Source: Cellulophaga sp. L1A9
GTDB taxonomy: Bacteria; Bacteroidota; Bacteroidia; Flavobacteriales; Flavobacteriaceae
Length of the DNA: 64,000 bases
NCBI RefSeq assembly: GCF_009797025.1
Contig: NZ_CP047027.1
Span: forward strand, 2,294,001 to 2,358,000
Reading direction: 5' to 3'
Numbering within the stretch: the first letter of the stretch is position 1; the number at the start of each line of letters is the position of its first letter. Of this stretch, positions 28,763-38,220 are shown piece after piece. The position numbers and the translations under genes are program-made. The notes under the pieces are model-generated. The model saw nothing but the letters and a program-made list of their open reading frames with translations, did not search any database and was not told the DNA's origin.

Positions 28763-30073
28763 CTATTTAGAACTTGGCAAAATAAAGGTGTTGTGCTTAA
28801 AATGTTGCCATTTTTCCTGTGCTAAATCTACCTTAGGATCTATTAATTGCTTTTTGGGCTTTCCGTTGATGCTAACTCTAGCGTTGGCATAAACGGCAAT
28901 TTCTTTATTATTCTTTTTAGCTTCTTTTTTCAGATGTTGAGCAAATTGCCAAATAAAATCAGGATAAGCGCCAATTTTTCTAATTTGCTTTTTGGTTAAA
29001 TAATCATTTAGATTTACGTTTGTTGTGGTGTTGGTCTGTTTATCAATACTATTGAAATGAACAATGCCACTTCGTCTTCGCAACATCATTCTCCAACTTA
29101 ATCTATGGCCTTCTTCTGTCCAAAGAACATCATCTTCAAAAAAATGATGACGTAATGGTAAGCCAATTTGAAAGATAAAATATACAATCCAAACTCCCAG
29201 TATTAGGGTTTTGAATTTAGGGGTTGCCATATTGGCAGGTTTATAGTCTAATGTATTTTTAAAAAAGATGCTTCTAATTTTTTTTGGATCAAAAAAGAAC
29301 ACCGTAAATGCCAATGCTAAATAAGGAAAAATTCCTATTTGAAAGATAATAGAATTAAATATATGAAAGAAAACAGCAAAAATAAAAGCAAATTTTCTAC
29401 TCGGTTTCCAAAGTAAGGCGGGTACAATTAGTAAATCGAATAAAATCCCGAAAATGGCAATGAATTGGTGAATCCATGGAATTTGCAATAGGTCGCCTAT
29501 TAAAAAATAGTTTGCTTTGCCACGCATGAGTACCTGTATAAATTCAAAATTTAACCAATCAGCATATACTTTTGCAACGGCAGCGTACGTATAAACAATA
29601 AATAGTTGAAGGATAATTATATATTTAAAATACGCATGCATTTTGTTGCTACGGATTTCTGGATTTAATTTAGCATCAATTGAATAATCTTTATTGGCTG
29701 GGAAGAAGACCATTATACTAGAAATTAACATCAACAAATAATAATGGTTGTTGTAAGATGTTTTTTGCATAAGATATACACCAGACCACATAAGTGCAAA
29801 AGCAAGCATGCTATAGGTGTATTTGTAGCCAATAGAAATTAAAATACCTAAGGTGCCCATAAGTATAAAGTAGGCGTACATCCATGGACCTGTTAATGTT
29901 GTAAGCCATTCAAAGCCTATGAAAGAGAAGTTAAATTTTGGTGTTACAAGATTACTTTTAACCCAGCCCGTCAGGATAGCACCATAACATTCTAAGCTTA
30001 TTAAAATACCAAAAAATATTCTGAAAAGAATTAAATTTATGTTGTCTATCTTTTTAAGAAAAAAAGAATTCAT
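28763..30073 (-). CDS. HTTM (gamma-carboxylase-like) membrane protein
   Basis: A 436-residue polytopic membrane protein of the HTTM (horizontally transferred transmembrane) family, related to vitamin K-dependent gamma-carboxylase. The N-terminal ILFRIFFGILISLECYGAI and several later hydrophobic segments make up the membrane part to about residue 315; a soluble C-terminal portion contains WRMMLRRRSGIVHF. The family motif regions match, but the reaction in Bacteroidota is unknown. Its ATG overlaps the ribF stop by four bases, so it is translationally coupled to ribF. Confidence 0.8.
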   Translation of the reverse strand: MNSFFLKKIDNINLILFRIFFGILISLECYGAILTGWVKSNLVTPKFNFSFIGFEWLTTLTGPWMYAYFILMGTLGILISIGYKYTYSMLAFALMWSGVYLMQKTSYNNHYYLLMLISSIMVFFPANKDYSIDAKLNPEIRSNKMHAYFKYIIILQLFIVYTYAAVAKVYADWLNFEFIQVLMRGKANYFLIGDLLQIPWIHQFIAIFGILFDLLIVPALLWKPSRKFAFIFAVFFHIFNSIIFQIGIFPYLALAFTVFFFDPKKIRSIFFKNTLDYKPANMATPKFKTLILGVWIVYFIFQIGLPLRHHFFEDDVLWTEEGHRLSWRMMLRRRSGIVHFNSIDKQTNTTTNVNLNDYLTKKQIRKIGAYPDFIWQFAQHLKKEAKKNNKEIAVYANARVSINGKPKKQLIDPKVDLAQEKWQHFKHNTFILPSSK

Positions 30074-30999
30074 GGTTGCGCAATTAGGCTTAGAGATGTT
30101 TTTTTATCTTGCTCTAGCTGCTTTTTTAACTCTTCAACAGAACTAAATTTATGTTCATCACGAAGACGCTCTAAAATATCAATCTGAATTTTTTTACCAT
30201 ATAAGTCTTGGTCAAAATCAAAAAAGTGTACTTCTATGCTTTTCTCTTTTCCGGATACTGTTGGGTTAAAGCCTATATTCATCATCCCGTAAACGGTAGT
30301 ATTATCAATTTTACTCTTAACCACGTAAACACCATTCAACGGAATTAGTTTGTAGTCTTCTTCAATGTGAATGTTTGCAGTAGGAAAGCTTAACTGTTTT
30401 CCTAGGCCTTTACCGTGAATAACGGTACCTGTTAACATGTAGTTATAGCCTAAATATGAATTGGCGGTAGTAATATCACCCTCTTCTAATGCTTTTCTTA
30501 TTTTGGTAGAACTTACAGAAACTTCATCTATTTCTTGTGCCGGAATTTCTTCTACTTCAAAGTTATGGGTTTTACCAAATGAAATTAAATCTTTAATATC
30601 GGCATTTCTATTTCTTCCAAATCGATGGTCGTAACCAATAATTATTTTTTTACTATTCAGCCCTTTTACTAAAATTGATTCGACAAAATCGGTTGCAGAA
30701 AGCCTTGAAAATTCTTTTGAAAAAGGGTAGATCATAAGATAATCTAATCCTATGTTTTCTAGAATTTTTATTTTTTCATCAATGGTGTTTAAAAGCTTAA
30801 TGTTGGCATCTTGCTGTAAAACCATTCTAGGGTGGGGGAAAAAAGTAAGAACGGTAGCTTTTAAATTTAAAAGCTTGGCATCATTTATGAGTCTATCTAA
30901 TAACTTTCGATGACCTATATGAACACCGTCAAAAGTACCAATAGTTACAGCCGTAGGTTGTTGGTCGTCGAATTTACTTATGTTTTGAATAGTTATCAC
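30070..30999 (-). CDS. ribF: Bifunctional riboflavin kinase/FAD synthetase
   Basis: A 309-residue enzyme that makes FMN and then FAD. The N-terminal FAD synthetase domain shows GTFDGVHIGHRKLL (about residues 22-35) and SSTKIRKAL (about 163). The C-terminal flavokinase domain shows GKGLGKQLSFPTANI (about 193-208) and NGVYVV (about 220). The start appears to be GTG at 30999. It is the first gene of a two-gene unit with the HTTM protein and is divergent from the metalloprotease gene. Confidence 0.94.
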   Translation of the reverse strand: MITIQNISKFDDQQPTAVTIGTFDGVHIGHRKLLDRLINDAKLLNLKATVLTFFPHPRMVLQQDANIKLLNTIDEKIKILENIGLDYLMIYPFSKEFSRLSATDFVESILVKGLNSKKIIIGYDHRFGRNRNADIKDLISFGKTHNFEVEEIPAQEIDEVSVSSTKIRKALEEGDITTANSYLGYNYMLTGTVIHGKGLGKQLSFPTANIHIEEDYKLIPLNGVYVVKSKIDNTTVYGMMNIGFNPTVSGKEKSIEVHFFDFDQDLYGKKIQIDILERLRDEHKFSSVEELKKQLEQDKKTSLSLIAQP

Positions 31000-31050
31000 A
31001 AAAATTAAATAATAAAAAGCCTTACTTTTATACTCTGTTAATTCGTTTTA

Positions 31051-34000
31051 ATGAAAACAAACTTACGCCTACTTTTTGCAATTCCCATATTTTTTCTCTC
31101 GTTTTCTGGGTTTAGTCAAGATGTTTTTTGGCAGGAAACAAGTGCGAATGCTTCTAATGTTTCTGGTAAATTACAAAAATTGTCTATTCTTAAAGCTAAA
31201 ACGTTTACGTTAAACGATTTAGATTTTAAAGCAAATCTAGAAAAAAAAGTAAGTGCTAAGGGAAATTATGTTCTTTATTTTCCTGGTGAGAATGGAGAAT
31301 TAATAGCTTTTGATGTTCAGGAATCTTCCGTTATGGCGCCTGAGCTAGCTAAGAAGTACCCCAATATAAAATCGTATAGAGGAGTAGGTAGTTCTGACAG
31401 GTCTAAAAATATTCGTTTCAGTGTATCTCCTAAAGGAGTGCAGAGTATGATGGTAGATAAAAAATCTTCGGAAGCTACGTTCATGCAAAAATTGGATGGA
31501 GATGATTATATTTTGTATACGAGAAAGTCTGATGATGTTGTAGATGCAAATTTTATTTGCGAAACCAAAGAACTTAGTTTAAGTAGTAAAGGTGCTTCTA
31601 CAGCACGATTGGTAGAGGACCAAGTACTGAGGAAGTATAAAGTTGCTGTTTCTGCAACAGGAGAGTATACAGCATATCATGGAGGGACAAAGGCAGATGC
31701 TCTGGCAGCTATCAATGCTACGTTAACCCGTATAAATATGGTGTTTGAAACAGATTTAGGGGTTACGCTTGAATTAGTAGCAAATACAGATTCGGTAATT
31801 TATACTTCGGCAACTACTGATCCTTATACTGGAAATTTGAATACACAAGCGCAAAACACTTTCACTAGTGTTATTGGTGCTGCTAACTACGATATTGGCC
31901 ATTTGTTTAATGAAGATTCTAATGGGGGAGATGCCGGTTTTATTGGCTCTGTCTGCAAGGATGCTCAAAAAGGAAGTGCCTATTCTTCAGGTACTACGCC
32001 CGAAGGAGATTTGTTTGATTTAGATTTTGTTGCGCATGAAATGGGGCATCAGTTAGGTGCTAATCATACGTGGTCTTTTGAGTCTGAAGGCACGCAAGTA
32101 CAAGCAGAACCAGGTAGTGGTTCTACAATTATGGGGTATGCGGGTATTTCTGGGGTAAACAATGTTGCTGCTAACGGACAAGACTATTTTCACTATTATA
32201 GTATTAAACAAATCTCAGAAAATTTAGCAACAACCAGTTGCGCAACCGAAATTCCAATTCTTGATGTTCCTCCTGTAATTGTTGGTGTATCTGATTATAC
32301 TATTCCAATAGGTACGCCATTTGTCCTTGCTGGTAATGCTTCAGATGCTGATGCTGCAGATGTTTTAACGTATGCCTGGGAACAAATAGATGACGGGGTA
32401 GTTACTAGTGCTACTTTTGGCCCTACAAATCCTTCTGGAGCCATGTTTAGGTCGCAAAGGCCATCGGTAGATTCAAGTCGATATTTTCCAAAATTATCTA
32501 GTGTAATTAGTGGGGATCTTACGCAATCTAATCCAACCGTTAATTCTGCATGGGAAACTTTATCCACCATAGAAAGAGATCTTAATTTTGCCTTAACTGT
32601 TCGTGATAACGCCTCTGGAGGCGGACAAGTAGTCTCTGACCTAATACAAGTAAATGTTGTTGAAAGTGCGGGGCCTTTTCAAGTGCTTTCGCAAAATGTA
32701 GCAACAAGCTATGAAGCCGGGAGCTCTCAAGAAATTTTATGGGATGTATCTAATACTACAAATTCTAGTGTAAATGCTCAATTTGTAGACATATTATTGT
32801 CTACAGACGGCGGACTTACTTTTGCAACAACCTTAGCTGAAGATGTGGTCAATGATGGTTCTTATGCTGTTTTGTTGCCCAATGTGGTTACTACGCAAGC
32901 CAGAATAATGGTGAAAGCAAGTGCTAATGTATTCTTTGCAGTAAACGATGCTAATTTTTCAATTACCAGCAGTACTATCGTTTTAAATTTTGCTGCCTTA
33001 GACTATTTTATCTGTCAGCCTCTAGATTTAGTTATTCCTTTTGTTTACGAAGCAAATTCAGGGTTTGCAGAAACAGCTACTTTTAGTGTGTCCGGGTTGC
33101 CTACTGGCTTAGCAGCAAGCTTTTCGCCGGTTACCGCCACAACAGATGGTACTTTGGTAGATCTAACTTTTACCAATAGCGGTGCTGTTTCTCCTGGCGA
33201 ATATCAAATAGAGGTTTTAGCAACTACCGCGAGTGTTACAAAACAAGTTGCATTAACTATTTCTGTTGAGAATACGAGTTTTACACCCGTGCTATTAACT
33301 TCACCAACGGATGCTGAAATAGGTACGAGTATTCATCAAGTTTTTGATTGGGTAGCCGAACCCGCTAGTAGTTCTTATGATATTGAAATTGCCAGCGATG
33401 CGGCATTCGCAAGTGTTGTGGAATCCGCGAGTGTGTTAGCTACTACATATACCTCTTTAGGTTTAACCCCTAATACCGTTTATTACTGGCGTATAAAACC
33501 AAAAAATAATTGTGGAGAAGGTGCTTTTAGTGATGCCTTTAGTTTTACCACGACAACTATTGATTGTAAGGTTGTTTCCGCCAAAAGCCTTCCAATAACC
33601 ATATCTTCATCTGGTACTCCTACGATATTTTCTACCATTTCTTTTATTGAAGATTTACCACTTTCAGATGTTAATGTTGTTTTAGACCTTACGCATTCTT
33701 ATCTAGCAGACCTTACGGTTAAGTTAACTTCTCCAGAAGGTACTACTGTTGTTTTAATGGCAAATTCTTGTGGAGAAAATAGAAATGTTAATGCCACATT
33801 TGACCAAAGTGCAAATAGTTTTGTTTGTGGTACGAACCCTGCAATAAACGGACTAGTAAAACCTCTAGGTTCTTTAAATTCTTTTAATGGAGAATCTTCA
33901 AAAGGAGATTGGGTTTTAGAAATTAGTGATAATGCAGGAGGAGATGGAGGTTCCTTAAATGGTTTTTCATTAGAATTATGTGTTGAGGGTGAATTTAGAC

Positions 34001-34818
34001 CAGATGCAGATAATGATGGAGTTTTTGATGATGGCGATGATATGTGTTTAGGAACGCCAGAAGGGCAAGAAGTAGATGTGCAAGGATGTCCGCTTTATTA
34101 CTTTGATGCTTCTAATTTTGAAGTTGCTTTAAGTAGTGAGTCTTGTAGAGAAAATAACGATGGCGTAATTTCGGTTTCCGCAACTACATCTTTAGCATAT
34201 GCGGTCAACGTTTCTGGAAATGGTATTAATGAAGACGCCAATTTTACAACAACCTATAGTTTAGGTAATTTAGAGTCAGGGAGCTATCAAGTATGCATTA
34301 CTGGAACAGATGGTAGTATTACTTACGAGCAATATTGCTTTGATGCGGTTATTACTCAACCTGACGAATTAGAGGTTTTTGCAGTGGTTTCTAATGACGG
34401 AAATAGTGTTAGTTTAGATTTAAATGGGGCAGATGAATATAGTGTTAGTCTTAATGGTGTAGCTGTAATCGTGACCGATTCTTCCTATAAAATATCTTTA
34501 GAGAATGGCATTAATACTTTAAAGGTTGAAACCAATTTACCATGCCAGGGATCTTTTGAGGAGGAATACATTCTGCTTGATAAACCATTTATTTATCCTA
34601 ATCCTGCAAGTGAAGAGGTACGTATTTTTACGGGAGTAGAAACGAACAATAATATAGTTCAGATCTTTGCTTTGAATGGGAGGTTAGTAAAAACGTCAAG
34701 CATAGCAAGTGCTACAACCGAATTGATAATTTCGGTGGCTAACTTGCCACCAGGAGTCTATGTTTTAAAGCTTCAAAGTGATGTACTAAAGGAGACATTT
34801 AAATTAATTAAGCAATGA
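31051..34818 (+). CDS. T9SS-exported reprolysin-like zinc metalloprotease with P-domain
   Basis: A 1255-residue secreted protein. A signal peptide (MKTNLRLLFAIPIFFLSFSGFSQ) and a propeptide-like region lead to a metzincin catalytic domain with HEMGHQLGANH (His329, Glu330, His333, His339) and a later SGSTIMGYAG Met-turn. Then come Ig-like domains (about 420-740), a fibronectin III-like domain (about 750-835), a proprotein convertase P-domain (about 840-978), a calcium-binding DADNDGVFDDGDD stretch (about 988), and a C-terminal type A sorting domain (YPNPASEEVRIF to the end) for type IX secretion. It overlaps the next gene by four bases. Confidence 0.9.
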   Translation: MKTNLRLLFAIPIFFLSFSGFSQDVFWQETSANASNVSGKLQKLSILKAKTFTLNDLDFKANLEKKVSAKGNYVLYFPGENGELIAFDVQESSVMAPELAKKYPNIKSYRGVGSSDRSKNIRFSVSPKGVQSMMVDKKSSEATFMQKLDGDDYILYTRKSDDVVDANFICETKELSLSSKGASTARLVEDQVLRKYKVAVSATGEYTAYHGGTKADALAAINATLTRINMVFETDLGVTLELVANTDSVIYTSATTDPYTGNLNTQAQNTFTSVIGAANYDIGHLFNEDSNGGDAGFIGSVCKDAQKGSAYSSGTTPEGDLFDLDFVAHEMGHQLGANHTWSFESEGTQVQAEPGSGSTIMGYAGISGVNNVAANGQDYFHYYSIKQISENLATTSCATEIPILDVPPVIVGVSDYTIPIGTPFVLAGNASDADAADVLTYAWEQIDDGVVTSATFGPTNPSGAMFRSQRPSVDSSRYFPKLSSVISGDLTQSNPTVNSAWETLSTIERDLNFALTVRDNASGGGQVVSDLIQVNVVESAGPFQVLSQNVATSYEAGSSQEILWDVSNTTNSSVNAQFVDILLSTDGGLTFATTLAEDVVNDGSYAVLLPNVVTTQARIMVKASANVFFAVNDANFSITSSTIVLNFAALDYFICQPLDLVIPFVYEANSGFAETATFSVSGLPTGLAASFSPVTATTDGTLVDLTFTNSGAVSPGEYQIEVLATTASVTKQVALTISVENTSFTPVLLTSPTDAEIGTSIHQVFDWVAEPASSSYDIEIASDAAFASVVESASVLATTYTSLGLTPNTVYYWRIKPKNNCGEGAFSDAFSFTTTTIDCKVVSAKSLPITISSSGTPTIFSTISFIEDLPLSDVNVVLDLTHSYLADLTVKLTSPEGTTVVLMANSCGENRNVNATFDQSANSFVCGTNPAINGLVKPLGSLNSFNGESSKGDWVLEISDNAGGDGGSLNGFSLELCVEGEFRPDADNDGVFDDGDDMCLGTPEGQEVDVQGCPLYYFDASNFEVALSSESCRENNDGVISVSATTSLAYAVNVSGNGINEDANFTTTYSLGNLESGSYQVCITGTDGSITYEQYCFDAVITQPDELEVFAVVSNDGNSVSLDLNGADEYSVSLNGVAVIVTDSSYKISLENGINTLKVETNLPCQGSFEEEYILLDKPFIYPNPASEEVRIFTGVETNNNIVQIFALNGRLVKTSSIASATTELIISVANLPPGVYVLKLQSDVLKETFKLIKQ

Positions 34819-35495
34819 GAAAAATAATTGTATTTGGTGTTTTTCTATTCGTATTTGGATGCTCAAAAGATGAAGTTAAGGGGCCTTCGAGTGCAATACT
34901 CGTATTTCCGTTACAAAATTCAGAGTGTACGACGGGGGTGGATATTAATGAAACTGCTAGATTGATTACTTTTCAGTGGGAGGCATCAGATAATACACAA
35001 ACGTATAAGTTGACCGTGGAAAACTTACTAACCAACAGTCCACAAGTAGTCAGTACAAATCAAACATCTGCGCAGGTAGAAGTCACCAAAGGAACTCCGT
35101 ATGCGTGGCATGTTGTTTCTGAAAATACAAAAGTAACTACTTCTGCTACAAGTGAGACTTGGAATTTTTTTAATGCAGGAACCATACGTACACATATTCC
35201 GTTTCCTGCGAACCTTATGTCGCCACTCTCGGGAGAAACAGTATTAAGAGATATAAATAATGAAGTAGCGCTAACCTGGTCTGGATTAGATTTAGATTCA
35301 GATATAGAGACCTACGAAGTGTTTTTTTCTGAAAGCAATCCGCCAACTCAATGGACAACTATGGGAACTAATGAGATAAATGAGCTCAAGGTTTCTGTAG
35401 AAGAAGATACCGTGTATTACTGGCGTATAAAAACAATAGATGCTGAGGGTAATAGTTCTAATACGGGCGTATACAGCTTTAAAGTTTTAGAATAG
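34815..35495 (+). CDS. Fibronectin III-like lipoprotein coupled to the metalloprotease
   Basis: A 226-residue predicted lipoprotein: the signal peptide ends in FVFGC, with the lipid-bearing Cys at about residue 16. Two fibronectin III-like modules follow (about 25-115 and 125-224); the repeated YAWHVVSENTKV and YYWRIKTIDAEG strands resemble the YYWRIKPKNN strand of the protease's own FN3 domain. The ATG overlaps the protease stop (ATGA). A surface partner or anchor for the protease is plausible but unproven. Confidence 0.7.
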   Translation: MRKIIVFGVFLFVFGCSKDEVKGPSSAILVFPLQNSECTTGVDINETARLITFQWEASDNTQTYKLTVENLLTNSPQVVSTNQTSAQVEVTKGTPYAWHVVSENTKVTTSATSETWNFFNAGTIRTHIPFPANLMSPLSGETVLRDINNEVALTWSGLDLDSDIETYEVFFSESNPPTQWTTMGTNEINELKVSVEEDTVYYWRIKTIDAEGNSSNTGVYSFKVLE

Positions 35496-35496
35496 A

Positions 35497-36126
35497 TTAG
35501 GTGTTATTGTATTGGTTCATTGTAATGGTGATACCTGCAAGAACAAAAGATTTTATAAGTTCAGCAGATCGTTCTAGGCGTTCAGGCATTGCAGCTTTCT
35601 CATCATCATTCCATTTTCCAAGAACGTAGTCTACTTGCCTTCCTTTGCCAAAATCGGCTCCAACTCCAAACCTAAATCTGTTATAGTTTGAGGAGTTTAG
35701 TATGTTTTGAATATCTTTTAATCCATTATGGCCACCATTGCTGCCTTTGGTTTTTACTCTTATGACACCGTAATCTAAGTTAATATCGTCTGTAATAACA
35801 AGAACGTTCTCTAGCGGAATATTTTCCTTCTCCATCCAGTAGTGAAGTGCCTTACCACTTAGATTCATATAGGTAGATGGTTTTAAAAGCAAAACACTTC
35901 TTCCTTTTAATTTTAAAGTAGTTACTGCGCCTAATTTAGCAGTCTCAAAGGTTAAATTTTCTAGCGCGGCAAGTTTGTCAAGAACTTTAAAACCAATATT
36001 GTGCCTTGTTTGTGCGTATTCTGGGCCTATATTTCCTAAACCAATGATTAAATATTTTTTCATAGTATTTTGCTCTTCTAGATAGCTTTTGGGTTTTTCA
36101 AAAAAGAACTTTATAAAATTAAACAT
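35497..36126 (-). CDS. pth: Peptidyl-tRNA hydrolase
   Basis: A 209-residue Pth, which releases tRNA from peptidyl-tRNA dropped by ribosomes. The core begins KKYLIIGLGNIGPEYAQTRHNIGF, with the catalytic His in TRHN (about residue 41). It continues with KPSTYMNLSG (about 85), the Asp-bearing ITDDINLDYG (about 110) and KGSNGGHNGLKDI (about 128). A 21-residue basic-hydrophobic extension precedes the usual start; the inner ATG at 36063 is an alternative. It follows rplY, 89 bp downstream with a terminator in between. Confidence 0.94.
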   Translation of the reverse strand: MFNFIKFFFEKPKSYLEEQNTMKKYLIIGLGNIGPEYAQTRHNIGFKVLDKLAALENLTFETAKLGAVTTLKLKGRSVLLLKPSTYMNLSGKALHYWMEKENIPLENVLVITDDINLDYGVIRVKTKGSNGGHNGLKDIQNILNSSNYNRFRFGVGADFGKGRQVDYVLGKWNDDEKAAMPERLERSAELIKSFVLAGITITMNQYNNT

Positions 36127-36161
36127 CTAAGATAGTATAGATTGTTACTGGGTAAAAATAT

Positions 36162-36195
36162 AAAAGCATCTCAACAATTACGCTGAGATGCTTTT
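36162..36195 (-). terminator. Intrinsic terminator after rplY
   Basis: A 12-bp perfect stem AAAAGCATCTCA (36162-36173) with TGAGATGCTTTT (36184-36195) around a 10-nt loop. On the minus strand it is followed by TATATTTTTA, and it lies about 20 bp past the rplY stop. Confidence 0.85.
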
Positions 36196-36215
36196 TAAGA
36201 TTATTGGTCAAAAGT

Positions 36216-36839
36216 TTATTCAGCAGCAGCCTCTGTTGCTCCTTCTTCACCTTCAGCACCTTCTTCACCTTCTTCTTCGTCAGTAAGAACTGCATTACGA
36301 GCAGATTTAACTTGTACGACAACAGTATTTTCTGGGTGTAAGATTGTGAATTCGTCTTTTAATAACGATTCAACAATAATATTACCACCGATTTTCAATT
36401 TAGAAATATCGATATCAAAGAAATCTGGTAATTTAGATGGTAATGCTTTGATTGTTAATTTACGTTTTCTAAATAATAAACGACCACCGTTCATTACCCC
36501 TGGAGAATTACCTTTCAATTGTACAGGAATATCCATAGTAACTTCTTTATCAGCAAATAACTGATAGAAATCGATATGTAAAATAGCATCTGTAACTGGG
36601 TGAAATTGAATGTCTTGTAAAACAGCGTCAAATTTTTTGCCACCTTCGATTTCAATCACTGCGGTGTGAGCGTTTGGGGTGTACACTAAGTGTTTGAATG
36701 CTGGTTCATCCGCTGAAAAGTGTAATGGTGTTTCCCCTCCGTACAGTACGCAAGGAACCTGTCCAGCATTACGTAAGGCTTTTGTTGCTTTCTTGCCTAC
36801 GCTTTCTCTTTTAGATCCTGAGATTGTAATTGACTTCAT
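36216..36839 (-). CDS. rplY: 50S ribosomal protein L25/general stress protein Ctc
   Basis: A 207-residue L25 of the long CTC type, which binds 5S rRNA. The N-terminal L25 domain ([35 protein letters not shown], residues 1-35) and the C-terminal TL5 domain (about 95-185) are both present. A very acidic tail ([12 protein letters not shown]) ends the protein, a usual feature in Bacteroidota. It lies between prs and pth, a common neighbourhood in bacteria. Confidence 0.96.
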   Translation of the reverse strand: MKSITISGSKRESVGKKATKALRNAGQVPCVLYGGETPLHFSADEPAFKHLVYTPNAHTAVIEIEGGKKFDAVLQDIQFHPVTDAILHIDFYQLFADKEVTMDIPVQLKGNSPGVMNGGRLLFRKRKLTIKALPSKLPDFFDIDISKLKIGGNIIVESLLKDEFTILHPENTVVVQVKSARNAVLTDEEEGEEGAEGEEGATEAAAE

Positions 36840-36939
36840 TATATATATTTAACTATTAATTATTCTACTTGAAATTTGTGACTTCAGCTTTCTTCAGTCA
36901 ATCTTGTTTATTAATTTGAGTTCTAGCTTTTTGCGGCTG

Positions 36940-36947
36940 CAAAGCTA
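36940..36947 (-). promoter_or_regulatory. Promoter -7 box of rplY
   Basis: On the minus strand TAGCTTTG matches TAnnTTTG and overlaps the end of prs. It would give rplY a leader of about 95 nt. No clear -33 partner. Confidence 0.4.
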
Positions 36948-37886
36948 CATTAAAAATTTTGAACTAATTGAGGTATTGTTATGTACTCTTTCCATAACGT
37001 CAGCAAATAAATCTGCACAACTCAATACACGAACTTTATTACTATCTTTTCTTGAAGGAATAGAATCAGTAATGATGAGTTCAGATAACTGTGAATTTTC
37101 TATTTTTTCATAGGCATCACCAGATAAAAGACCATGAGTGGTAATTGCACGTACACTTAAAGCGCCTCGCTCTATCATTAAATCAGCGGCTTTTGTTAAT
37201 GTTCCAGCAGTATCTACCATATCATCAACTAAAACAACATTTTTGCCTTTTACATCGCCGATTAATTCCATATGTGAAATGATATTGGCTTTTTCTCTTT
37301 GCTTATAACAAATAACAACATCAGACTTTAAAGCTTTTGAATAGGCATAAGCTCTTTTAGAACCACCCATATCCGGAGAAGCTATCGTAAGGTTGTCTAG
37401 ATTTAAACTTTTTAAATAAGGTAAGAACAAGGTAGATGCAAAAAGATGATCAACAGGCTTTTCAAAAAAACCTTGTATTTGATCTGCATGCAAATCCATT
37501 GTTATTATTCTAGTTGCACCAGCAGCTTCGAGCATTTTTGCTACTAATTTTGCGGCAATGGGTACTCTAGGTTTGTCTTTTCTATCTTGTCTTGCCCAAC
37601 CAAAGTAAGGCATAACAGCAGTAATGTGTCTAGCAGAAGCGCGTTTTGCAGCATCAAGCATAAGCAACATTTCCATTAAATTTTCAGAACTTGGATTCGT
37701 AGAACCGATTATAAAAACACGTGTGCCTCGTACGGATTCTTCAAAAGAAGGTTGAAATTCTCCATCACTATACCTAGAGAACAGCACTTTTCCTAACTCC
37801 GTACCATAAGACTTCGCAATTCGTTCCGCTAAAGCTGTACTTTGAGTACAGGCAAAAATTTTAGGTTCTGGTACTTGATAAGACAT
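36945..37886 (-). CDS. prs: Ribose-phosphate pyrophosphokinase
   Basis: A 313-residue PRPP synthetase that makes the PRPP used for nucleotides, His and Trp. The ATP-binding FSRYSDGEFQPSFEESVRG (about 32-50), catalytic MPYFGWARQDRKDKPR (about 97-112), DLHADQIQGFF (about 133) and PRPP-binding VVLVDDMVDTAGTL (about 220) are all seen. The frame is open to 37940, but a TAAATTTG promoter box lies there, so the ATG at 37886 (MSYQVPEPKIF) is the start. Confidence 0.96.
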   Translation of the reverse strand: MSYQVPEPKIFACTQSTALAERIAKSYGTELGKVLFSRYSDGEFQPSFEESVRGTRVFIIGSTNPSSENLMEMLLMLDAAKRASARHITAVMPYFGWARQDRKDKPRVPIAAKLVAKMLEAAGATRIITMDLHADQIQGFFEKPVDHLFASTLFLPYLKSLNLDNLTIASPDMGGSKRAYAYSKALKSDVVICYKQREKANIISHMELIGDVKGKNVVLVDDMVDTAGTLTKAADLMIERGALSVRAITTHGLLSGDAYEKIENSQLSELIITDSIPSRKDSNKVRVLSCADLFADVMERVHNNTSISSKFLM

Positions 37887-37937
37887 TGTTAATCTCCTGT
37901 TTTTAAGTTTATTGGCCTCTAAATTCTTTTGAGAGTG

Positions 37938-37945
37938 CAAATTTA
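37938..37945 (-). promoter_or_regulatory. Promoter -7 box of prs
   Basis: On the minus strand TAAATTTG matches TAnnTTTG; its position, about 50 bp before the ATG at 37886, rules out the longer reading frame start. Confidence 0.5.
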
Positions 37946-37984
37946 GAAATTTATTTGTCGTCTAAGAGGATTATTCTCAAGTTT

Positions 37985-38018
37985 TTTGTCAAAAAAAGAA
38001 ATTTATTTTATAGTTTTG
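37985..38018 (+). promoter_or_regulatory. Promoter of tRNA-Leu
   Basis: TTTG (37985-37988) and TAGTTTTG (38011-38018) are separated by 22 bp; the -7 box ends 12 bp before the mature tRNA 5' end. Confidence 0.6.
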
Positions 38019-38030
38019 CACTCCTTAAGA

Positions 38031-38111
38031 GCTCGAGTGGCGGAATTGGTAGACGCGCTGGATTCAAAATCCAGTTCCTCTGGAGTGCGGGTTCGATTCC
38101 CGCCTCGAGTA
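38031..38111 (+). tRNA. tRNA-Leu (anticodon CAA)
   Basis: An 81-nt class II tRNA. The acceptor strands are GCTCGAG (38031-38037) and CTCGAGT (38104-38110), with a G-T wobble at the first pair and discriminator A at 38111. The anticodon arm is CTGGA-TTCAAAA-TCCAG, giving anticodon CAA (leucine UUG). The extended variable arm typical of tRNA-Leu follows, then the T arm GCGGG-TTCGATT-CCCGC. The CCA end is not encoded (CTA follows). An integrase gene begins 239 bp downstream, so the 3' end is a candidate attachment site. Confidence 0.95.
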
Positions 38112-38134
38112 CTAATTAACTATCAAATTGAATC

Positions 38135-38168
38135 AAAACCCTATAAATCGCAGTATTTATAGGGTTTT
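38135..38168 (+). terminator. Intrinsic terminator of tRNA-Leu
   Basis: A 14-bp perfect stem AAAACCCTATAAAT (38135-38148) with ATTTATAGGGTTTT (38155-38168) around a CGCAGT loop, followed by further T residues. It lies 23 bp after the tRNA. Confidence 0.88.
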
Positions 38169-38220
38169 TCATTTTCTGACATATCATTTGACACCATCTA
38201 AACACATCTAAAAGGTGTCT

